Below, piece by piece: positions 1 to 7,088 of a stretch of DNA of 13,056 nt; the first letter of the stretch is position 1; each line of letters opens with the position of its first letter. Below the pieces are notes generated by a model. It worked only from the letters and a program-made list of their open reading frames with translations. It ran no database searches and was not told the origin of the DNA. The position numbers and the translations under genes are program-made. The stretch is from Candidatus Aenigmatarchaeota archaeon (GTDB lineage Archaea; EX4484-52; GLR71): assembly GCA_023134675.1 (NCBI GenBank), contig JAGLUQ010000013.1, forward strand, positions 1-13,056. The letters are read 5' to 3'.

Positions 1-1289
1 GTGTTCTCGGAAAGTATTTTCATAAGCCCGGGCAGAATCTTGTTTCTCATAGCGTCATACTCTATATTGACAGCATTTGCAGTCCTGACAAGATTAACAG
101 AAACTTCCTGACTCATCTTATCAAAAAGTGTCTTGGCATTAGACATATGGAATGACTTGCACTCAAGATACCCAAGACCGATAAACAGGTCTGAGACTTT
201 TCTCAAAAAGATTGTCTTTGATGACTCCGAACCGACAGTTGCAGCATCAGACATCTCGCTTTCAAAATTATCATAGCCGTAAGCTATAGCTATCTCTTCA
301 ACAAGATCAATCGGATGAAGTATATCAGTCCTGTAAGACGGTACAAGAGCACATCCGTCCTCAAAGCCCAGGCCCATCCTTGAAAGAAGAGTCCCTACAT
401 CAGAATCAGTGAACTTGAGACCTAAAAGACGCTCAGCATAAGCTTTGTCAAGCTTTATTTTACGGGGTGTAAAATCAGGGCAAACAAACTTTTCTTTTCC
501 ATAATCCATCTCAAGAGAATATATAACACCACCCATATCAGCAAGGGTCAAAAGCATTATGTTCATAGCAGCCTTCAAAGTATTCAAATCAGTCCCTGTG
601 CATTCCACAAATACATCTTTAGTAGAGCCTGTAACCTTGCCCACATCATGCGAATTGATTATCGGAGGCATAGACATTATAGTGCCTTCAGCATCTACAA
701 AGACAGGATACCTGCTCCAGCCTTCAACTATATGCCCGTATTCCTTGCCCTTGGGATGCTTGATAAGTATATCATCTGCCTTAAAGACAGCAGAACCTTC
801 AAGAGGCCTGAAACGTATATCCTCTTTCTTATATGAAGTAAAAGTCACAGGAAGCTTAATCTTATCTAAAGGATAAAGACCGAGACCTCCTTTTTTCCTT
901 CTCCTCAAAAGAGTTACTCCAAGCTTTTCCTGAAGCTGTATTATCGATCTCAGCTTATCATCATCAAGCTTGAGGCCGCGGACAATAGCGCACACCGCAT
1001 ACGGCCATTCCTTAGGAAGATCTTTTACAGCAACAGTAGAACCTTCTTTCTTAATATCATAATGCCTGAATCCTGGCTTTATGCCCATAAAAGCTGAAAA
1101 CGCACGGGAAAATCCTTCCTCGGAAAGCATGTCAGGCCTGTTCGGAAATATCTCAACCACAATCTCATCATCTGTAATCTGCTCAAGATCTGTGCCAAGC
1201 ATAGGTATCTTCTCAAAAAGAACCTTATCAGTAACTTTCTTGCCTATATATCTCAATACTGTCTTCTTGTCAAGGTTCACTGTAGGCAT
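1..1289 (-). CDS. pheT: Phenylalanyl-tRNA synthetase beta subunit, archaeal type (3' part off the window)
   Basis: This is the beta subunit of the cytoplasmic alpha2-beta2 phenylalanyl-tRNA synthetase, which charges tRNA-Phe. The open frame runs from ATG at 1289 to the left edge, giving 429 codons and no stop, so the C-terminal catalytic-like domain is largely missing. The start reads MPTVNLDKKTVLRYIG, as in short archaeal PheT lacking the bacterial tRNA-binding N-terminal domain. Residues about 90-250 form the B3/B4 region, which carries editing in the family. Residues about 270-345 look like the B5 domain, including PRKIKLDKAYAERLLGL and the conserved tail YRTDILHPIDLVEEIAIAYG. The start lies 3 nt after the pheS stop, so the two subunits are almost certainly co-transcribed and made in matched amounts. 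Confidence 0.95.
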   Translation of the reverse strand, partial: MPTVNLDKKTVLRYIGKKVTDKVLFEKIPMLGTDLEQITDDEIVVEIFPNRPDMLSEEGFSRAFSAFMGIKPGFRHYDIKKEGSTVAVKDLPKEWPYAVCAIVRGLKLDDDKLRSIIQLQEKLGVTLLRRRKKGGLGLYPLDKIKLPVTFTSYKKEDIRFRPLEGSAVFKADDILIKHPKGKEYGHIVEGWSRYPVFVDAEGTIMSMPPIINSHDVGKVTGSTKDVFVECTGTDLNTLKAAMNIMLLTLADMGGVIYSLEMDYGKEKFVCPDFTPRKIKLDKAYAERLLGLKFTDSDVGTLLSRMGLGFEDGCALVPSYRTDILHPIDLVEEIAIAYGYDNFESEMSDAATVGSESSKTIFLRKVSDLFIGLGYLECKSFHMSNAKTLFDKMSQEVSVNLVRTANAVNIEYDAMRNKILPGLMKILSEN

Positions 1290-1292
1290 AAT

Positions 1293-2798
1293 TTACCACA
1301 TCCAAAGTTTTGTAGTCCTCAATTTAGATACATCATTCCTGTAAAGATCACGGATATCTGTTATCTTATAATACTCGCTCAATATCCTCTCAAGCCCCTG
1401 GCCCCATGCAAGGATAGGAACATCAATGCCAAGCAAAGGCTTCACAACCTCAGGCCTGAATATACCTGCACCGCCAAGCTCAACCCATTCCTTCTTTCTC
1501 GGATGGAACACCTCAACCTCGCAGGACATCTCAGTATATGGGAAGTATGCAGGCCTTATCCTGACAGCAGTATAACCCATCTTCTTATAGAACTGTTTCA
1601 GATACCCAAGCAGCTGCTTGAAATTAGCGTTCTTGTCCACCACGATGCCTTCCATCTGATAGAACTCAAAAAGATGTTTCCAGTCAAGGCTCTCATTCCT
1701 GAAACATTTGCCTATGGCAAAATACTTTACCGGAAGGTCAGACTCCTTTATCTTTGCAATTGTCTTGGCTGAAAGCACAGTCGTATGCGTCCTCAATACA
1801 ACAGTCTTTGCCTCAGACTCTTTCCAGTCATAGCCCCAGCCGATAGAATCATCATCCCCGGTCTCATGCACTTTCTTTACACTACCAACAATCTTTGTAT
1901 CAGGAAGCTTCCCCTCCGAAACATCAACAAAGAACGTGTCCTGCATATCTCTTGCCGGGTGATCCTGCGGAACGAAAAGCGTGTCAAAGTTCCAGAAAGA
2001 TGTAGATATCATGTTCCCTTCCATTTCCTTAAAGCCCATCTCAAGCCATATCCGTCTCACATAATCCAATGACTGGGATACAAAATGCTTTTTGCCCGGA
2101 TACGCAGGAGACACAGGCGCCACAACATTATACTTCCTGAATCGCACATCTTTCCACTTCTCATCTTTGAGAAGATCCGGTGTGACCTTGCTGACTTCCT
2201 TGACAAGCTTGACAGACTTAGCGATTCTCTCACCGGCAGGTGTCATGGAAAGGCTTCTGACAGTCCTGAAATCCGCCGTTATGAACCTTCTCTTTTTGAG
2301 CAGCTCAATCATCTTCTTATCAACAGGCTTGCCGCCCGCAATCTTTTCAAGATCAAGCTCAATATCAGACTTGACCTTATAATAATCATTGCCTTTTCCC
2401 GTGACCTTGACAAGCATACCATTTCCGGATTTCTCAAGCTCAACAAGACCTTCCTTCTTAGCCCAGCCGAGAGCCACATTCTTGTCTTTGATATCAATCT
2501 TTGACAGATCAGTCTTGCCATCTTTCAGTACAGAATGTATAAGCTGCCTTTCAGGCAGGCCTTTTTCAATAACTGTCTTTCCCTCGCGCGTAAGAGTGAT
2601 AATTATCTTATCTTTCTCATCCATCTTAAGAAGACCGAGCTTGGATAGCTGCATCGCCGCCCGAACAACTGCCGCCTGGTCAATACCGATTATCTTGTCA
2701 AGAGCAAGGACTGTGGATTTCTTGACCTCAGACAGTTTTTTAAGAAGAACAATCTCATGATACTGAAGATTATATGTTTTCTTTTTATTTTCAGCCAT
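1293..2798 (-). CDS. pheS: Phenylalanyl-tRNA synthetase alpha subunit
   Basis: Catalytic subunit of phenylalanyl-tRNA synthetase, a class II enzyme that activates phenylalanine and transfers it to tRNA-Phe. The 501-residue protein has the archaeal/eukaryotic layout. An N-terminal winged-helix-rich region (about residues 1-200, starting NLQYHEIVLLKKLSE) binds tRNA in relatives, and a class II catalytic core follows. Motif 2 is seen near residue 365 as FRNESLDWKHLFEFYQMEG, and motif 3 near residue 464 as GQGLERILSEYY. The segment with GAGIFRPEV before motif 3 is also characteristic. The ATG at 2798 follows a purine-rich GGTAGG about 4 nt upstream and a TATA box at about 2830-2837. It is the first gene of a pheST operon, with pheT starting 3 nt after its stop. 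Confidence 0.97.
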   Translation of the reverse strand: MAENKKKTYNLQYHEIVLLKKLSEVKKSTVLALDKIIGIDQAAVVRAAMQLSKLGLLKMDEKDKIIITLTREGKTVIEKGLPERQLIHSVLKDGKTDLSKIDIKDKNVALGWAKKEGLVELEKSGNGMLVKVTGKGNDYYKVKSDIELDLEKIAGGKPVDKKMIELLKKRRFITADFRTVRSLSMTPAGERIAKSVKLVKEVSKVTPDLLKDEKWKDVRFRKYNVVAPVSPAYPGKKHFVSQSLDYVRRIWLEMGFKEMEGNMISTSFWNFDTLFVPQDHPARDMQDTFFVDVSEGKLPDTKIVGSVKKVHETGDDDSIGWGYDWKESEAKTVVLRTHTTVLSAKTIAKIKESDLPVKYFAIGKCFRNESLDWKHLFEFYQMEGIVVDKNANFKQLLGYLKQFYKKMGYTAVRIRPAYFPYTEMSCEVEVFHPRKKEWVELGGAGIFRPEVVKPLLGIDVPILAWGQGLERILSEYYKITDIRDLYRNDVSKLRTTKLWMW

Positions 2799-2824
2799 CT
2801 CGCCTACCTATAATGATTTCACCC

Positions 2825-2848
2825 GCATATTTTTATATGCTTTTGCAT
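2825..2848 (-). promoter_or_regulatory. pheST promoter with overlapping palindromes
   Basis: On the minus strand a TATAAAAA box (2830-2837) lies about 36 nt before the pheS ATG, giving an expected leader of about 10 nt. The box sits inside a palindrome: GCATAT (2825-2830) and ATATGC (2835-2840) flank four T. The ATGC of the right arm can pair instead with GCAT at 2845-2848 across another four T. The palindromes also lie just past the stop of the upstream GIY-YIG gene, so they could help end that transcript. The promoter is well supported; any regulatory use of the palindromes is inference. Confidence 0.6.
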
Positions 2849-2853
2849 GGGGA

Positions 2854-3447
2854 TTAAGAAGAACACTTCTTATTTGCAAAATCTACACATTCTTTTCTAA
2901 GAGCTTTAATTTCCTTTAAAGCAAGAGGATTGTTTTTAATATTAACTACAGGTTTATAATCTTTGTCTTCAATCAAATATCTTTCAAATTTAGCTAAACT
3001 ATCTGATTTTTCAATCCATTTAACAATTAAATATTCATTAATCCAATTTATTATTTTTTCTTCATTTTTATCTGAAAATTTATAATTATATTCTCTCTTT
3101 GTTTTAACTAAAGAATCTTCAATGGGTTTATAGTTCAAAATGGCACCTAAACTCCTAAAAAAAGTACCATGTCCTTTAGCTTTTAATTCTTGATTTAATC
3201 GTTGTTTTAATGATTTTGTTGCAATACCAATATATAAAATGTTATTTTTTCTTTTTTCTAAAATCCTAATAAACGGTTTAAAGAATTTGTTATCCTTTTT
3301 AGAAAACTTTCCTTTATAAGGCACCTTAAGTCTAATACAATACACACCAGGCACATCAAGATATGAAAAATCAATATTATTACAAGAGCTATACTTTTTT
3401 TCATCTATTGACTTTTTTTCATCAGCTATATCTCTTTTATTTAACAT
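2854..3447 (-). CDS. GIY-YIG nuclease family protein
   Basis: A 197-residue protein of the GIY-YIG fold. The fold signatures are visible: GVYCIRL at 34-40 (the GIY strand), ILYIGIATKSLKQRL from 70 (YIG at 72-74, likely catalytic Arg83), and GHGTFFRSLGAIL at 92-104. The C-terminal part has FERYLIEDKDYKPVVNIKNNP, with Glu155 as the likely metal-binding glutamate and asparagines at 169-173. These match a stand-alone GIY-YIG family, so this is probably a single-domain nuclease with an unknown DNA target. The gene is strikingly A+T-rich, with many AAA, AAT and TTT codons, unlike the pheST genes next to it, which suggests recent transfer. It starts at ATG 3447 with a TATA box about 27 nt upstream and no ribosome binding site, so the mRNA should be leaderless. 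Confidence 0.8.
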   Translation of the reverse strand: MLNKRDIADEKKSIDEKKYSSCNNIDFSYLDVPGVYCIRLKVPYKGKFSKKDNKFFKPFIRILEKRKNNILYIGIATKSLKQRLNQELKAKGHGTFFRSLGAILNYKPIEDSLVKTKREYNYKFSDKNEEKIINWINEYLIVKWIEKSDSLAKFERYLIEDKDYKPVVNIKNNPLALKEIKALRKECVDFANKKCSS

Positions 3448-3468
3448 ATACGATTATAATACATTAAA

Positions 3469-3479
3469 AATTATATAAC
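3469..3479 (-). promoter_or_regulatory. TATA box of the GIY-YIG gene
   Basis: The minus strand reads AGTTATATAA, centred about 27 nt before the ATG at 3447. This places the transcription start at or next to the start codon. It is back-to-back with the promoter of the gene at 3540. Confidence 0.6.
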
Positions 3480-3509
3480 TATTCATAATTCAAAACAACA
3501 GAACAAAAA

Positions 3510-3517
3510 CATATAAA
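3510..3517 (+). promoter_or_regulatory. TATA box of the CBU_0592-like gene
   Basis: CATATAAA is centred about 26 nt before the ATG at 3540. The stretch between has no Shine-Dalgarno motif (only A and C runs), which fits a leaderless mRNA. Confidence 0.65.
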
Positions 3518-3539
3518 CCAAAAACCACAAACAAAACAC

Positions 3540-3782
3540 ATGGACCCTCTGATAATCGGACTTCCCGGCATGGCATTCATACTCCTCGCTTTCATCCTTG
3601 ACGATTTCCATATACTTTCAGTTGACTCAATAAAATCAATCATCTTAAATATCACAGGATCGGCATTTCTTGCAGTATACGCATATACCATAAGCAGCAT
3701 ACCCTTTCTCATACTCAATTCTGTATGGCTTATCTTCGCAATCTATAAGATGTACAGAATCCTAACAGGACATAAAAATTGA
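3540..3782 (+). CDS. Small membrane protein, CBU_0592-like family
   Basis: An 80-residue hydrophobic protein with three likely membrane helices at about residues 4-20, 29-48 and 52-72, and a short basic tail ending GHKN. The opening IIGLPGMAFILLAFILDDF and the later SIPFLILNSVWLIFAIYK resemble the CBU_0592-like domain found in many bacteria and archaea, whose function is not known. The start at ATG 3540 is set by a TATA box 26 nt upstream. An antisense frame of similar length covers this stretch, but the family match and promoter favour the plus strand. It lies between the GIY-YIG gene (divergent) and the fructose-bisphosphatase gene, which has its own promoter, so the two plus-strand genes need not be co-transcribed. 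Confidence 0.75.
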   Translation: MDPLIIGLPGMAFILLAFILDDFHILSVDSIKSIILNITGSAFLAVYAYTISSIPFLILNSVWLIFAIYKMYRILTGHKN

Positions 3783-3803
3783 CTAACCCACAATGATAAA
3801 AAT

Positions 3804-3877
3804 ATTTATAAACAAGGAAAACATAATATTCAGAAGAAGTAAAAAGCAAAAACTATCATAACCCTCCAATCAGGTGA
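3804..3877 (+). promoter_or_regulatory. fbp promoter and ribosome binding site
   Basis: A TATA box, ATTTATAAAC, at 3804-3813 predicts a transcription start near 3835 and a leader of about 48 nt. AGGTGA at 3872-3877 is a Shine-Dalgarno-like motif 5 nt before ATG 3883. That motif decides the start: the in-frame GTG at 3874 lies inside it and is unlikely to be used. Confidence 0.6.
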
Positions 3878-3882
3878 AATAT

Positions 3883-4800
3883 ATGAGCGATATAATAACT
3901 CTGGAAGACTACCTCACAAAAATCGGCTGTGAGACATCACTTGGGGACCTTATCCTTCTTCTCAGCGAACAGGCAGGACCCATCAGAGACGCATTCCCTG
4001 AAAACCAAGACTATGCAGGAACCGAAAACGCATCAGGAGAAGACCAGATGGAGCTTGATAAATATGCTGACAAACACCTGACAGAAGTATTAAAAGAATC
4101 CGGTCTTGTAGGAGCAATAGGATCAGAAGAAAAAGATACTATACTATATCTTGACAATCCCGACGACAGATTAGGAGTGAATATGGACCCTCTTGACGGC
4201 TCATCGCTCATAGATGTCAACCTTGCTGTAGGCACTATCATAGGCATACAAGACAAAGGCAACATTTTAAATAAAGGGGAAGACATGCTCGCCGCAATGT
4301 ATATGATCTACGGTCCGATGACGACCCTTGTGATGACGACAGGAAAAGGCAAAGGAGTCCATGAATTTGTACTCAACAAAGATGGCGAGTTTGCACTGCT
4401 TAGAGAAAATTTAAGAATTCCTGAAGGAGGAAAAATATTAGGACCGGGTGCGCTTAGAAAAGATTACACAGACATACACAGGCAATATATAGAACAGCTA
4501 GAAGCAGAAGGATACAAGCTCAGATACAGCGGCTGTTTTGTAGCCGAGGTTCATCAAATCCTGCATAAAGGAGGTTTATACACATATCCTGCGACCAAAG
4601 AAAATGAGAATGGAAAATTAAGGCTCAATTTCGAAGCGAACCCTATGGGTAGACTAGTAGAGGAAGCAGGAGGTATGATAAGTGATGGTTATAGAAACAT
4701 CCTTAAGATTGTCCCTGAAAAAGTGCACCAGAGAGTGCCTATATATGTAGGAAACAAAGGCCCTGTTGACAAAATCGAATACATGATGAAAAACCAGTAG
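3883..4800 (+). CDS. fbp: Fructose-1,6-bisphosphatase, class I
   Basis: Hydrolyses fructose 1,6-bisphosphate to fructose 6-phosphate and phosphate in the cytoplasm, the committed step of gluconeogenesis. The 305-residue protein is slightly shorter than bacterial FBPase I (about 330). Class I motifs are clear: SEE at 81-83 and MDPLDGSSLIDVNLAVGTI from 101, which hold the metal-binding Glu and Asp residues. Further on are LRYSGCFVAEVHQILHKGG, the sugar-binding segment YPATKENENGKLRLNFEANP, and near the C-terminus IVPEKVHQRVPIYVGNK. Other members of the sugar phosphatase superfamily (inositol monophosphatase, sedoheptulose bisphosphatase) are less likely given the KLRLNFEANP region. Many archaea rely on the unrelated bifunctional FBP aldolase/phosphatase, so a class I enzyme says something about this lineage. 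Start chosen at 3883 from the ribosome binding site. Confidence 0.92.
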   Translation: MSDIITLEDYLTKIGCETSLGDLILLLSEQAGPIRDAFPENQDYAGTENASGEDQMELDKYADKHLTEVLKESGLVGAIGSEEKDTILYLDNPDDRLGVNMDPLDGSSLIDVNLAVGTIIGIQDKGNILNKGEDMLAAMYMIYGPMTTLVMTTGKGKGVHEFVLNKDGEFALLRENLRIPEGGKILGPGALRKDYTDIHRQYIEQLEAEGYKLRYSGCFVAEVHQILHKGGLYTYPATKENENGKLRLNFEANPMGRLVEEAGGMISDGYRNILKIVPEKVHQRVPIYVGNKGPVDKIEYMMKNQ

Positions 4801-4836
4801 TCAAAAAAAGGCAACTGCACCAAAACAGCCAAGAGA

Positions 4837-5790
4837 TCAGGCATCAAGATAATACTTTTCCAATGTACCGTCAGATCCTTTTGGCAATGATCCCAGCATA
4901 TCTAAATGACCGGCACTAAGAGTATAGGTATCACCATTATTCACAACACCCTCTTCAATCATATTCTTAAGTGTAAGCTGTACATCCCGGGGGTTAATAT
5001 TAAGTCTATCAGCCAAATCAGTTACTGTCCCAACAGGTTTTTTGCTGTGGAAAAGATATTTTGCAATCTTATCTTTCACATCACAGGACCACATGTCCTC
5101 AAATTTCTGGGGCTTGGCAGGAGGAAACTTATACAAAGGCCTTTCGCCGGGAACATTCAGATGCTTGCCTGTAAGAAAATATTGCTTCTTTTTAACATCA
5201 GTATCATACTTATGTGCAAGATAACCGCCCCTAAACAACTTCTTTACTGCAGAAAATACATCATCCCTGTCAAGCCTAGCCTCATTAGCGATGTGATTAA
5301 GCGAATACACTTTTGACGGTACATCTTCTAAAAATCTTATTATATCCTTTTGCACCGGACCAAATCCATGCGGATTAGAATCATCCGGAACACAGCCTTC
5401 CTCCCACTGAGTTTTAACAGGTTCATCATCATGCAGATAAGAATCCTCAACAACAGAACCCTCGACCTTATTGCCCCACGCATTAATTTCATCTAAATAA
5501 TCGGACCAGTCTCCAAAAGAATTATCAGCCAAATTATCTTTCAAAAGACCATACAAAGTATAATAACCGCCATCCTCATTGATAAGCTCCTTTATCTCCT
5601 GAAGATACCCAGGTGCCAGCTCTTCAAAACAGGTGAATCCCCAATCAAGCTCATAGTACAGCAAAGCAAAATCCTCGTTTAGCTGTCCGTCATCATATAA
5701 AGGGATATCAACAGTATTGCCATTATAAACGAAACGGACATACTTTTCAGTTATATCATCTCTGCCTTCAAGAGATACTTCAATACCCAC
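4837..5790 (-). CDS. Unrecognised acidic protein with two winged-helix-like segments
   Basis: I do not recognise the family. The 317-residue protein has an acidic N-terminal half (1-140) rich in Asp, Glu, Tyr and Trp and without membrane segments. Two segments look like winged helices. At 145-210, FGPVQKDIIRFLEDVPSKVY is followed by a helix-turn-helix-like stretch and YLAHKYDTDVKKKQYFLT as the wing. At 236-296, VKDKIAKYLFHSKKPVGT leads into VTDLADRLNINPRDVQLTLK and a short wing. Tandem winged helices of this kind usually bind DNA or RNA, so a regulator is plausible but unproven. The start is GTG at 5790; an in-frame stop at 5821-5823 rules out a much longer form. A TATA box at about 5819-5828 leaves a leader of only a few nt. 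It converges with fbp. Confidence 0.75.
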   Translation of the reverse strand: MGIEVSLEGRDDITEKYVRFVYNGNTVDIPLYDDGQLNEDFALLYYELDWGFTCFEELAPGYLQEIKELINEDGGYYTLYGLLKDNLADNSFGDWSDYLDEINAWGNKVEGSVVEDSYLHDDEPVKTQWEEGCVPDDSNPHGFGPVQKDIIRFLEDVPSKVYSLNHIANEARLDRDDVFSAVKKLFRGGYLAHKYDTDVKKKQYFLTGKHLNVPGERPLYKFPPAKPQKFEDMWSCDVKDKIAKYLFHSKKPVGTVTDLADRLNINPRDVQLTLKNMIEEGVVNNGDTYTLSAGHLDMLGSLPKGSDGTLEKYYLDA

Positions 5791-5818
5791 ACAATCACAA
5801 GAACAATAAACCGATGAA

Positions 5819-5828
5819 TTTTATATAA
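5819..5828 (-). promoter_or_regulatory. TATA box of the winged-helix protein gene
   Basis: The minus strand reads TTATATAAAA, centred about 34 nt before the GTG start at 5790. The predicted leader is about 6-8 nt with no Shine-Dalgarno motif. Confidence 0.55.
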
Positions 5829-5915
5829 TTTACCCCAATAAAGTATTAAAAGCACACTCAAAGAAACACATCAAAAATCAAAGACAATCAAAACCTATTT
5901 ATCCTTAGACATGCA

Positions 5916-5960
5916 ATATATAACAACAGCTTGCCAAAAAAAGACAGCAAGACTGGAGGG
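5916..5960 (+). promoter_or_regulatory. Promoter and ribosome binding site of the phasin-like gene
   Basis: ATATATAA at about 5916-5923 is a TATA-like box predicting a transcript start near 5945. GGAGGG at 5955-5960 is the clearest Shine-Dalgarno motif in the window and sits 7 nt before ATG 5968. Together they exclude the upstream in-frame ATG at 5911. Confidence 0.6.
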
Positions 5961-5967
5961 ATTCAAT

Positions 5968-6327
5968 ATGGTTGCAAAAAAGAAAGCTGTAAAGACAGCA
6001 GAAAAAAAGACAGACGCTTATCCGTTTGTAAGGAAAGCCGCTCTTTTGGGCATAGGCATTGCCGCAATAACAAAAGAGAAAGCTGAAGGTCTGGTAAAAG
6101 ACCTGATAAAGAAAGGCGACCTTAACCAGGATGAAGGTAAGAAACTTGTCACAGAGCTTATGACAAAATCAAAGAAAAGCAAGAAAGAGCTTGAGACAAC
6201 TGTAAACAAGCAGGTCAGCGTGATAATAAAGAAAGCGAATGTCGCATCCAAGAAAGAGATAAAGATATTGGAAGACAAGATAAAAAAGCTTGAAGTAGAG
6301 ATTAAAAAACAGGCAAAAAAGAAATAA
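5968..6327 (+). CDS. Phasin-like / PhaF-type coiled-coil protein
   Basis: A 119-residue, very Lys-rich protein. After a basic N-terminus come AYPFVRKAALLGIGIAAITKEKAEGL (residues 17-42), then LIKKGDLNQDEGKKLVTELM, a charged linker, and a C-terminal coiled coil at about 90-115 (EIKILEDKIKKLEVEIKKQ). The order of short hydrophobic helix, 'KGDLNQDEGKKLV' type segment and terminal coiled coil matches the poly(hydroxyalkanoate) granule-associated phasin family. Homologues occur in organisms with no PHA synthesis, so granule binding cannot be assumed; a self-associating scaffold or surface-binding role is equally possible. The start at 5968 is fixed by a strong ribosome binding site. A T-rich tract follows the stop. 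Confidence 0.7.
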   Translation: MVAKKKAVKTAEKKTDAYPFVRKAALLGIGIAAITKEKAEGLVKDLIKKGDLNQDEGKKLVTELMTKSKKSKKELETTVNKQVSVIIKKANVASKKEIKILEDKIKKLEVEIKKQAKKK

Positions 6328-6371
6328 AATTTTTTCTTCTCTTTTTCTTTTCTAATCTTTTTATTTCTTAA
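6328..6371 (+). terminator. T-rich transcription termination tract
   Basis: Directly after the phasin-like stop codon is a tract of several T runs (five or more T, repeated) with no G+C-rich hairpin. Archaeal RNA polymerase terminates at such T runs, so this is the likely end of the phasin-like mRNA. Confidence 0.5.
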
Positions 6372-6511
6372 TGGATTTAATACCCCAATGCTTACAGAAA
6401 ACTGCCACCTGAGCAAAGACGAACAGCACTAGTTCCCTAAAATCAAACCATGACTTCAATCCGTAGGATTGAATGTCATATAGATGCCCTGGCTTTCTGA
6501 AGCCAGTTCAA
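6372..6511 (+). mobile_element. Possible right-end remnant of an IS200/IS605-family element
   Basis: This non-coding stretch between two convergent genes has structure the neighbours do not explain. Hairpin 1 (6450-6479) has arms ATGACTTCAATCC and GGATTGAATGTCAT, pairing over 13 bp with one bulged base around a 3-nt loop. Hairpin 2 (6489-6506) is a perfect 7-bp stem, CTGGCTT with AAGCCAG, around TCTG. TTCAA follows at once (6507-6511). A subterminal hairpin followed by TTCAA is how right ends of many IS200/IS605 elements look. Upstream, broken frames could be a decayed TnpB tail: LPPEQRRTALVP (6402-6437), then, one frame off, LKSNHDFNP and a stop at 6464. In intact elements this region also encodes the TnpB guide RNA scaffold. 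The TnpB reading is weak; a stand-alone structured RNA is the alternative. Confidence 0.4.
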
Positions 6512-6518
6512 TATTCAT

Positions 6519-6941
6519 CTACTTATGATACAGGTAAGCCACGCTCAATATTATAAGGCCTACAAAAACAAAGCCGAGCCCATTCGCAAGCTGTGGAAAG
6601 ACAAACTCAATATATGTAATAATACCTCTTATCAGAAGAAGTGCACCTAAAAGGACAAGAATAATGAACACAAAAGACTTAATCGCCTTATACTTAAAAT
6701 TCTTGATAGTTTTTTTGCTGATAAGACCAAACTCCACAAAAGCAAGAAGAATGTCCCCTCCCTTCTTTACAAGATCCTCAAAAAAAGAAAGCAGCATAAA
6801 CATACCAGAGCTCTTGCTCTTACCTTTACTGCCTGATTTACCGCCGGACTTCTCTTTCTTCATATTCTCAATTGCCTCTGCAGCCCCAGACTTAGCATCC
6901 TGTATCTTTTCTTTTATCTTCTCTGAAGAATCTTCTGCCAT
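6519..6941 (-). CDS. Small two-helix membrane protein, function unknown
   Basis: A 140-residue protein I cannot place in a named family. The N-terminus (1-30) is charged and probably helical. It is followed by a low-complexity Lys/Ser/Gly linker at 31-46, an amphipathic stretch (FMLLSFFEDLVKKGGDILLAFVEFG), and two membrane helices at about 90-108 and 119-137, ending AYLYHK. The design suggests a membrane-anchored protein with a flexible cytoplasmic tail. ATG 6941 is preferred over the upstream TTG at 6950 because AAAGGTTG lies about 6 nt before it. A TATA-like box on the minus strand at 6984-6993 predicts a leader of about 20 nt. It is divergent from glyS. Confidence 0.7.
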   Translation of the reverse strand: MAEDSSEKIKEKIQDAKSGAAEAIENMKKEKSGGKSGSKGKSKSSGMFMLLSFFEDLVKKGGDILLAFVEFGLISKKTIKNFKYKAIKSFVFIILVLLGALLLIRGIITYIEFVFPQLANGLGFVFVGLIILSVAYLYHK

Positions 6942-6983
6942 ATTTATCAACCTTTATGACTATACTATCATATTCGGGCATGA

Positions 6984-6993
6984 GATATATTAA
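6984..6993 (-). promoter_or_regulatory. TATA box of the small membrane-protein gene
   Basis: The minus strand reads TTAATATATC about 26 nt before a predicted start near 6962. The resulting leader contains AAAGGTTG just before ATG 6941. Confidence 0.45.
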
Positions 6994-7044
6994 TGTTTGT
7001 GTCATGCAGGACACAAAAGCAAAAAAACAAAAAGAACAGGCTAA

Positions 7045-7080
7045 TTTTTATAAACATAGACACCAAAATCTATGCAAAGG
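7045..7080 (+). promoter_or_regulatory. glyS promoter and ribosome binding site
   Basis: TTTTTATAAA at 7045-7054 is a TATA box; transcription should start near 7076. AAAGG at 7076-7080 would then lie at the very 5' end of the mRNA, 8 nt before ATG 7089. In-frame codons upstream of 7089 fall within or before the promoter and are unlikely to be translated. Confidence 0.55.
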
Positions 7081-7088
7081 TTGTCAAG

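Noticed and set aside
3479..3718. A 79-codon minus-strand open frame opposite the CBU_0592-like gene
   Set aside because: The plus-strand frame matches a known small membrane family and has a well-placed TATA box.
3874..3882. GTG at 3874 as the start of the bisphosphatase
   Set aside because: The GTG lies inside the Shine-Dalgarno-like AGGTGA that serves the ATG at 3883.
6993..7088. A 32-residue N-terminal extension of glyS
   Set aside because: The extension spans the TATA box and predicted transcript start, is Lys/Asn-rich, and is not seen in this enzyme type.
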